Origin: Gemmatimonadales bacterium
GTDB taxonomy: Bacteria; Gemmatimonadota; Gemmatimonadetes; Palauibacterales; Palauibacteraceae
DNA length: 39,304 nt
Assembly (NCBI GenBank): GCA_009841005.1
Contig: VXMR01000052.1
Location: forward strand, 1-39,304
Reading direction: 5' to 3'
Part shown: one piece after another, positions 34,185 to 39,304 of the stretch
How positions within the stretch are numbered: position 1 is the first letter of the stretch
Layout of the letters: every line of letters starts with the position of its first letter
Notes under the pieces: model-generated
The model's input: only the letters and a program-made list of their open reading frames with translations
Database searches by the model: none
What the model was told of the DNA's origin: nothing
Translations under genes and position numbers: made by a program

Positions 34185-34772
34185 TCAGCCCGCGGCCGGG
34201 CCGTTCAGGCCGAGATCTTCCGCCGCAAGCTGCATGGCGGCGATGACGAAGGCGATGTGCTCGCCCATGTCCTCGCCCAGTTCCACGCAATTCCCCGTCA
34301 TTTCGTCGCGGCTCACGGCGGCGGCGAACGCCTTGTCCTTCATCTTCTTCCTTACGGACCGGGTCTTCATGCCGGCGAGCCGCGTCGGCCGCACCAGGGC
34401 GCAGGCGGTGATGAAGCCGGTGAGTTCGTCCACGGCCCGGAGCGTCTTCGACATCAGCGTCGTCGCCTCGACATCCGTGTAGTCCGCGTGGGCCATGATC
34501 GTCTCGAGGATGTCCTCGTCCACCCCCTTCTCGCGGAGGATGGCGACCCCGGTCGAGGGGTGCTCCGAATCGGGCGCGTGGTCGTGGTTGGGCCAGCGCT
34601 CGTAGTCGAAGTCGTGCAGCAGCCCCGCCACGCCCCAGCGCTCCTCGTCCTCGCCGTACTTCTTCGCGTAGGCGCGCATGGCCGCCTCCACCGCCAGCAT
34701 GTGGCGCCGGAGCCCGGGACTCTCGGTGTATTCGTGGACGATCGCGAGCGCTTCATCCCGTGTGGGGAGCAT
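34185..34772 (-). CDS. HD-domain phosphohydrolase
   Basis: This 195-residue HD-family metal-dependent hydrolase has the metal ligands His 24 (LRRHMLAVE), His 53-Asp 54 (LLHDFDYERWP), His 95 (IMAHADYTD) and an Asp in the RAVDELTGF segment. This resembles uncharacterised HDIG-type proteins that act on nucleotides or phosphate esters. The conserved DPEHP-like block reads DSEHPSTGVAILREKG. It starts 6 bases after the PH-like gene stop, so it belongs to the dinB unit. The substrate is unknown. Confidence 0.9.
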   Translation of the reverse strand: MLPTRDEALAIVHEYTESPGLRRHMLAVEAAMRAYAKKYGEDEERWGVAGLLHDFDYERWPNHDHAPDSEHPSTGVAILREKGVDEDILETIMAHADYTDVEATTLMSKTLRAVDELTGFITACALVRPTRLAGMKTRSVRKKMKDKAFAAAVSRDEMTGNCVELGEDMGEHIAFVIAAMQLAAEDLGLNGPAAG

Positions 34773-34778
34773 CCGTCG

Positions 34779-35288
34779 TCACTCTCCTTCGGTGGCTTCG
34801 TCGCTGTTGCCGGCCGCGCTGCCGGCCGGGTCGCCGGCGGCGTCGTGCAGGGCGTCCAGAAAGCGCCGGGGGTCGCTCTGGCTAAGGAGGAGCGAGTACC
34901 CGTCGAGCGTGGGAATGTACACCACCCGTCGCCGGTCCGTGAGGTAGAGGAGCGCCTTCTCTCCGCTGCGGAGCCGGAACCATCCCGCGGAGTAGTCTCC
35001 GAGCGCCGTCCCCATCGTGCGCCGGCGCGGGACGAGGTCGGGTTCGCCGCGGAGATCGACGACGCGGGCCCCGTCGAGTTCGAGACGGTCGAGGGGGATC
35101 GTCCGGCCCCAGAGGTCTCCCACCAGCTTCAGCCCCGCGGGCGAGACTTCGGCCCGGCTGTTCCGGGTGGACCAGGCCGCCCAGCCCATCATCAGCGTCA
35201 CGGCGCCGAGCACGACCATCATGATGATGAAGAACCAGAGGAGGCCGCGCCCGGAGGCCGGCGGAATCGGGAATACCTGCATCGTCAT
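34779..35288 (-). CDS. Membrane protein with a PH-like domain
   Basis: This 169-residue protein has one membrane helix at about 15-37 and then a beta-rich domain starting AEVSPAGLKLVGDLWGRTIPLDRL. It holds the pattern of bacterial PH (bPH) domains: GLKL, RTIPLDRL, YLTDRRRVVYIPT and SLLLSQSDPRRFLDAL. These act as membrane-associated scaffolds, and the ligand is not known. The C-terminus is Ala/Gly-rich. The ATG at 35288 overlaps the dinB stop by 4 bases (ATGA), which fixes the start. Confidence 0.75.
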   Translation of the reverse strand: MTMQVFPIPPASGRGLLWFFIIMMVVLGAVTLMMGWAAWSTRNSRAEVSPAGLKLVGDLWGRTIPLDRLELDGARVVDLRGEPDLVPRRRTMGTALGDYSAGWFRLRSGEKALLYLTDRRRVVYIPTLDGYSLLLSQSDPRRFLDALHDAAGDPAGSAAGNSDEATEGE

Positions 35289-36514
35289 GTGCCTCGCTCG
35301 TTCGAGTCGAGTAGGGCGGCCCGCTTCAGCGCGTCCCGGCCGAAGCGGTCCGCCACGGCGTCCATCGTCTTCGCCAGCCGGCGCCGGCTCTCGCCGCCGG
35401 AGCTCGCGGGGTCGTCGTCGACGTCATCCAGGAGCCCGAGTTGCGCGCCCTCGGGATGATCGAAGCCGGAGAGGCTGACGCCGACGAGCCGGACCAGGCG
35501 GCGGGGATCGTCGGCCTCCCGGAACAGCTCCCGGGCGACGGGCCAGATGACCTCCGTCATGTCTGCCGGCCGCTCGAGCGTCCGCTGGCGCGTGTGCGTC
35601 TCGAAGCCGTCCCAGCGCAGCTTCAACTGCACCGTGCGCCCCGCGATCCCCTTCCTGCGCAGCGCCCGCGCGACCCCCTCGCAGAGGGCGAGCAGCGTCC
35701 GCTCGACGCGGGCGCGGTCCTCGACGTCCCGCGGGAAGGTCACTTCCTTGCCGAGCGACTTTCGCCCGGGCCGCGGGTCGACCCTCCGAACGTCGAGGCC
35801 GTTCGCGAGTTCGTGGAGGCGCCTCCCCAGCTTCCGGCCCAGGGAAGCCTCAAGAAACCCGGGTTGGTTCCGGGCGACATCCCCAATGGTTTTGAAGCCG
35901 AGTCTCGCCAGACGAGCCTGCACCTTCGGCCCCGCCCCCCAGAGTCGCGATACCGAGAGGGGCGCGAGGAACTCCCGTTCGGTCCCCGGCGGCACGATGA
36001 CGAGCGCGTCCGGCTTCCTGAGGTCGCTCGCCACCTTCGCCACGTACTTGTTCGAGGCGACGCCGACGGAGGCCGTGAGCCGCTCCTCCTCGGCGATCCG
36101 CTGCCGGATCCGCTCCGCGATCTCCGGTCCCGTGCCGAACAGCCGACGGCTCGCGGTCACGTCGAGGAAGGCTTCGTCGAGCGAGAGCGTCTCCACCTGG
36201 TCCGTGAAGGAGCGGAAGATGTCGAAGATCCGCCCCGAGATCTCCGCGTAGAAGGCGATGCGCGGGCGCACGTAGACGCCGTCGGGGCAGCGGCGCCACG
36301 CCTGCGAGATGGGCATCGCGGAATGGATCCCGTAACGGCGGGCCTCGTAGTTTGCCGTGGAGACGACGCCCCGGCCGCGGCCCTTGCGCGGGGCGGACCC
36401 GATGATGACCGGCTTCCCGCGCAGCGACGGGTCCTCGCGGATCTCGACCGCTGCATAGAAAGCATCCATGTCCACGTGGAGGATCGTCCGCGGCCGCGCT
36501 TCAGGCTCCGGCAT
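35285..36514 (-). CDS. dinB: DNA polymerase IV
   Basis: This 409-residue Y-family polymerase carries out error-prone translesion synthesis. Catalytic motifs are ILHVDMDAFYAAVE (Asp 15) and SLDEAFLDVT (Asp 113, Glu 114). ASVGVASNKYVAKVASDLRKPD is the Y-family palm-thumb signature, and the little-finger domain follows. A QLGLL sequence at 358-362 fits a beta-clamp-binding motif. It overlaps the glycerophosphodiesterase upstream by 14 bases and the PH-like gene downstream by 4. No LexA box is apparent, and none would be expected inside the operon. Confidence 0.95.
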   Translation of the reverse strand: MPEPEARPRTILHVDMDAFYAAVEIREDPSLRGKPVIIGSAPRKGRGRGVVSTANYEARRYGIHSAMPISQAWRRCPDGVYVRPRIAFYAEISGRIFDIFRSFTDQVETLSLDEAFLDVTASRRLFGTGPEIAERIRQRIAEEERLTASVGVASNKYVAKVASDLRKPDALVIVPPGTEREFLAPLSVSRLWGAGPKVQARLARLGFKTIGDVARNQPGFLEASLGRKLGRRLHELANGLDVRRVDPRPGRKSLGKEVTFPRDVEDRARVERTLLALCEGVARALRRKGIAGRTVQLKLRWDGFETHTRQRTLERPADMTEVIWPVARELFREADDPRRLVRLVGVSLSGFDHPEGAQLGLLDDVDDDPASSGGESRRRLAKTMDAVADRFGRDALKRAALLDSNERGT

Positions 36515-37325
36515 GTCCCCACATCTCCCGCTCGTCCAGGATCCGGCGGGCGCGGCCCGGGGAGTCGCTCACGAGCCCGTCCACGCCCCAGTCCAGGAGT
36601 CGCCGCATGTCGTCGGCGCGGTTCACGGTCCAGACGAACACGCCCATACCGTCGGCGTGGGCGCGCCGCACGAAGCGCGGCGTGACGATGCGCAGCGCGC
36701 CCTGCCGTTCCGGCAGCATGGCGGCCGCGCACCCGGCGGGGGCGAAGCGGCGGCCGAGGCCGACCTTGCCGAGAAGGACGTACGTGCGGAGTTCGTCCTG
36801 GTAGGCGCAGTGCCAGCGCGCGTGCCGGCTCGCGGGCTCCACTTCTCCGCGCTCGAAGCCGCCGACCAGGATCCGCTCGCGGTCCGCGCGATTCCGGCTC
36901 CGCTGCAGCCACGCGCCGAGTTCGTGCCCCGCGGCCGCCGACTTGATCTCCGCCACGACCGGCAGGTCTCCCAGCACCTCCAGCACTTCCTCGAGGGTGG
37001 GGATGCCGACGCCCGTCCCCCGGAAGGGAAACGTCTTCCCGCGGTCCGTCGTGAAGCGGTATCCGGCGTCGAAGGCGCGCAGTTCGTCAAGCGTCCGCTC
37101 CTCCACCGGGCCCGTCCCCTCGGTGAGGCGGTCGAGGCTCGGATCGTGGATGACCATGAGGCGGCCGTCCGCGCTCCGGTGGAGGTCGAGTTCCACCGCG
37201 TCGGCCCCCACGCGCACTGCGTGCTCGAAGGAAGGGAGCGTGTTCTCGGGCGCGAACGCCGCCGCCCCCCGGTGGCCGATGACGCGGAGCGGAGAACCGG
37301 GACCGAAGAGATCGTCGGGCAGCAC
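36501..37325 (-). CDS. Glycerophosphodiester phosphodiesterase
   Basis: This 274-residue TIM-barrel GDPD-family enzyme would split glycerophosphodiesters into an alcohol and sn-glycerol-3-phosphate. VIGHRGAAAFAPENT opens the barrel (His 18, Arg 19), AVELDLHRSADGRLMVIHD holds Glu 45, Asp 47 and His 60, and VVAEIKS follows. The C-terminal strand VFVWTVNRADDMRRLLDWGVDGLVSDSP is typical. There is no signal peptide, so it is cytoplasmic. It starts 7 bases after the transporter stop and overlaps dinB, so it lies in one transcript with both. Confidence 0.95.
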   Translation of the reverse strand: MLPDDLFGPGSPLRVIGHRGAAAFAPENTLPSFEHAVRVGADAVELDLHRSADGRLMVIHDPSLDRLTEGTGPVEERTLDELRAFDAGYRFTTDRGKTFPFRGTGVGIPTLEEVLEVLGDLPVVAEIKSAAAGHELGAWLQRSRNRADRERILVGGFERGEVEPASRHARWHCAYQDELRTYVLLGKVGLGRRFAPAGCAAAMLPERQGALRIVTPRFVRRAHADGMGVFVWTVNRADDMRRLLDWGVDGLVSDSPGRARRILDEREMWGHAGA

Positions 37326-37332
37326 GGCCGGC

Positions 37333-38736
37333 TCAGGAAGAGATGCGGCGGGCCTGCGCCTGTCCGAGCCCTATGGAGAGCGCGATCCACATGCCGGCCA
37401 GCGGCGCCGTCGACATCGCTACCCAGGCGAGCCCCAGGCCGAGCATCGCGAAGAGGCCGTCGATGCCGGCTCCGGCGAGGTCGCCGCCGCGATACAGGAA
37501 GACATCGACGATCGGCTTCCCCTTGTACTTCTCCGCCGCCGGCACGACCGAGAACAGCGTTTCGCGGGAGGGCCGGGACACGGCGTAGCGCGTCGCGCGG
37601 TGGACGGCCTGGAAGATCAGCATCACGCCGTAAACGGGCCACACGGCGAGCACGACGAACCCGAGCACGGTGACGAGCGGCAGGATGGCGAGCGTCCAGC
37701 CCACGCCCAGCTTCCGGATCAGGTGCGTCGTCACGAAGACCTGCGTCAACAGGGTGGCGAGCTGGGCCAGCGAGTCGAAGTCGGCGAAGCTCCCAACGCG
37801 CTGGCTGAAGGTGTCCGTCGCCCCGAGGATGACGTTCGCCTGCGTGAAGTAGATCAGCGTGTTCGAGACGGCCATGAACACGACCCAGAGCCCGACGCCG
37901 AGCAGGTACGGCGAGGTGAACACGGCCCGCAGCCCTTCCAGCGACCCGCCTCCGATCCGCGTGCCCCCATCGCCCCGTCGCCCGCCTCTGGTTCCCGCCG
38001 CCCCGTCGTCCGCCGCCACCGGTCCGCCCGCCGGGCCCGATCCGAGCCGGGAGAGGTCCGACGCCCCGGCCTTCCGGTCGAGGATGAGCATGACGGCGAT
38101 CGCGAGTGCGAAGCACCCGGCGCCGATCAGCATGAGGCCGGCCGGCAGGTACGCGCTCTCGGTAAGGCCGCTGACGAAGTCGGCGCCGCGGCCCCCGAGG
38201 AACGCCCCCAGCGTCCCGCCGATCCCGATGAACGGGAACATCCTCTTCCCCTGGTCGACGTCGAATACATCGACCATGAAGGCCCAGAACACGCTCGTCG
38301 AGAAGAGGTTGATGACGCTCAGCCACACGTAGAAGGTGTAGCCCACGCCTCGCGCGAGGCCGGTCTCCGCATCCGTGCCGATGAGTCCGCCGCCCGCCCG
38401 CACGTCCTGGATGAGGAGCGTCGCGAAGCCGATGAGGCAGGCGATGACGAACAGGTACGCGATGGGGATGAAGCGCCGCCGGTTCGTCCGCGCGACGACG
38501 CCCCCGAAGACGAGGACCGCGAACAGGGAGGCCAGCGACGTCACGGCGAAGAGCCAGCGGAGTTCGTCCATCCCCCGGGCAACGCCCATCGCTTCCCGCA
38601 CGGGACGGAGGAAGAAGTAGCCGCAGAGGACGAGGAAGAAGAAGAGCGCGGACAGTATCGCGAGACCGAATTCGCCCCGCCTCATGTTGAGGACGCGCCT
38701 CGTGAAGCCGTCGATCACTTCCAGCAAGCTGGCCAC
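37333..38736 (-). CDS. Nucleotide-transporter-like (ATP/ADP translocase-type) membrane protein
   Basis: This 467-residue protein has about twelve membrane helices. FFFLVLCGYFFLRPVREAMG near the N-terminus and VWLSVINLFSTSVFWAFMVDVF are typical of the NTP-transporter (TLC) branch of the MFS, which in intracellular bacteria exchanges ATP/ADP but in free-living ones has unknown substrates. A Gly/Ala/Arg-rich loop, about residues 220-265, splits the halves. GTG 38736 was chosen because GGGAG lies 7 bases upstream. The upstream in-frame extension to 38883 has no membrane helix and covers the promoter of the divergent gene. It is a paralog of that gene at the right edge. Confidence 0.82.
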   Translation of the reverse strand: MASLLEVIDGFTRRVLNMRRGEFGLAILSALFFFLVLCGYFFLRPVREAMGVARGMDELRWLFAVTSLASLFAVLVFGGVVARTNRRRFIPIAYLFVIACLIGFATLLIQDVRAGGGLIGTDAETGLARGVGYTFYVWLSVINLFSTSVFWAFMVDVFDVDQGKRMFPFIGIGGTLGAFLGGRGADFVSGLTESAYLPAGLMLIGAGCFALAIAVMLILDRKAGASDLSRLGSGPAGGPVAADDGAAGTRGGRRGDGGTRIGGGSLEGLRAVFTSPYLLGVGLWVVFMAVSNTLIYFTQANVILGATDTFSQRVGSFADFDSLAQLATLLTQVFVTTHLIRKLGVGWTLAILPLVTVLGFVVLAVWPVYGVMLIFQAVHRATRYAVSRPSRETLFSVVPAAEKYKGKPIVDVFLYRGGDLAGAGIDGLFAMLGLGLAWVAMSTAPLAGMWIALSIGLGQAQARRISS

Positions 38737-38840
38737 GTTTGCTCCCGCCGTTAGGTTCCCAGATCCTCTGAAGAGAATCCCTTTTTCCAGCGACCGGCAA
38801 GCAGAGCCACAATGAAGCGCCACCCCGGAGCTTCCTCCGC

Positions 38841-39304
38841 ATGACCCCACCCCCGGAGAGCGAGCCGCGCCCGGTCGCCGCACGGCTGACGGGCGCCCGT
38901 CCGGAAGAGGGCCGGCTCGTGCTGCTGTCGGCGCTCTACTTCTTCTTCATCCTCTCCGCGTACTACGTGATCCGGCCCATCCGCGAGGAGATGGCCGTGG
39001 CGGGCGGGGTCGAGAACATCCCCTGGCTCTTCACGGGAACGCTCACCGCCATGCTTCTCGTACACCCGATCTTCGCCGCGGTGGTCTCGCGGTGGACCCG
39101 CCGGCGGTTCGTGACCCTCACGTACCGCTTCTTCATGCTGAACCTGCTCGTCTACTTCGTGCTGCTGAGCGTCGTGGCCGACGGCGCCGCTGCGGTATGG
39201 GTCGGCCGGACCTTCTTCGTCTGGATCAGCGTCTTCAACCTGTTCGTGGTCTCCGTCTTCTGGTCGTTCATGACCGACATCTTCCGGGAACGCCAGAGCC
39301 GCCG
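38841..39304 (+). CDS. Nucleotide-transporter-like membrane protein, N-terminal part (runs off the window)
   Basis: The frame opens at ATG 38841 and is still open at the window end, giving 154 residues. After a polar head of about 30 residues come at least three membrane helices: LYFFFILSAYYVIRPIREE, then LFTGTLTAMLLVHPIFAAV, and a third near 105. It aligns with the minus-strand transporter at the same motifs, with VWISVFNLFVVSVFWSFM in place of VWLSVINLFSTSVFWAFM. So the two are divergently transcribed paralogs of the TLC-type family, separated by about 104 bases. CGGAG at 38826 is a possible ribosome site. The substrate is unknown. Confidence 0.82.
   Translation, partial: MTPPPESEPRPVAARLTGARPEEGRLVLLSALYFFFILSAYYVIRPIREEMAVAGGVENIPWLFTGTLTAMLLVHPIFAAVVSRWTRRRFVTLTYRFFMLNLLVYFVLLSVVADGAAAVWVGRTFFVWISVFNLFVVSVFWSFMTDIFRERQSR

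Noticed and set aside
1..39304. tRNA and rRNA genes, insertion sequences and transposase genes
   Set aside because: No T-arm/acceptor pattern, ribosomal sequence, terminal inverted repeats or transposase motif was recognised while reading both strands; a covariance-model search would be needed to exclude small RNAs.

Overview
The window is a dense, very GC-rich bacterial chromosome segment. It has no rRNA, tRNA, CRISPR array or insertion sequence that I could find, and no gene-free stretch longer than about 130 bases. The gene set suggests a member of the Gemmatimonadota, possibly an uncultured marine or host-associated lineage. The clues are a large family of secreted six-bladed beta-propeller lipoproteins, paired DUF2723 membrane glycosyltransferases, many lipoprotein-type signal peptides and TonB-like lipoproteins. 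The phylum is inferred from gene content, not from a marker gene.

Layout. Bases 1-11602 (+): the end of an ECF-type sigma factor, a single-pass anti-sigma-like protein and a TPR/HEAT-repeat protein are followed by seven consecutive beta-propeller modules. Most of these are joined by 4-base start/stop overlaps. The first propeller is fused in frame to the HEAT protein, with its signal peptide left inside the fusion. Bases 11633-12045 (-): a hicBA toxin-antitoxin pair. Bases 12212-16857 (+): two tandem DUF2723 (GT117-like) multi-pass proteins. Bases 16864-17340 (-): a small membrane protein. Bases 17448-20374 (+): a coupled D-2-hydroxyacid (D-lactate) dehydrogenase and a D-aminoacylase-like lipoprotein.

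Bases 20418-23703 (-): the arginine operon argG-argH-argR. Its promoter has a TATAAT -10 and a 17-base spacer covered by a near-perfect ARG box, so the operon very likely represses itself through the ArgR it encodes. Then come moaB/mog (-) and the divergent folE2 (+). Bases 25366-28114 (-): a DUF3299 protein, an ABC ATPase and an FtsX-type permease with a repetitive His/Asp-rich insert, which looks like a metal (zinc) system related to Zrg.

Bases 28140-38736 (-) are a long co-directional run. In transcription order they hold a nucleotide-transporter-like membrane protein, a glycerophosphodiesterase, dinB, a PH-like membrane protein, an HD hydrolase, a 39-residue MetS-like membrane peptide, a TonB-domain lipoprotein, carB and an M20 amidohydrolase. 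A divergent paralog of the transporter starts at 38841 and runs off the right edge.

The most promising candidate for an undescribed system is the sigma / anti-sigma-like / HEAT / seven-propeller array. The second is the DUF3299-ABC module, whose permease carries its own His-rich repeats.
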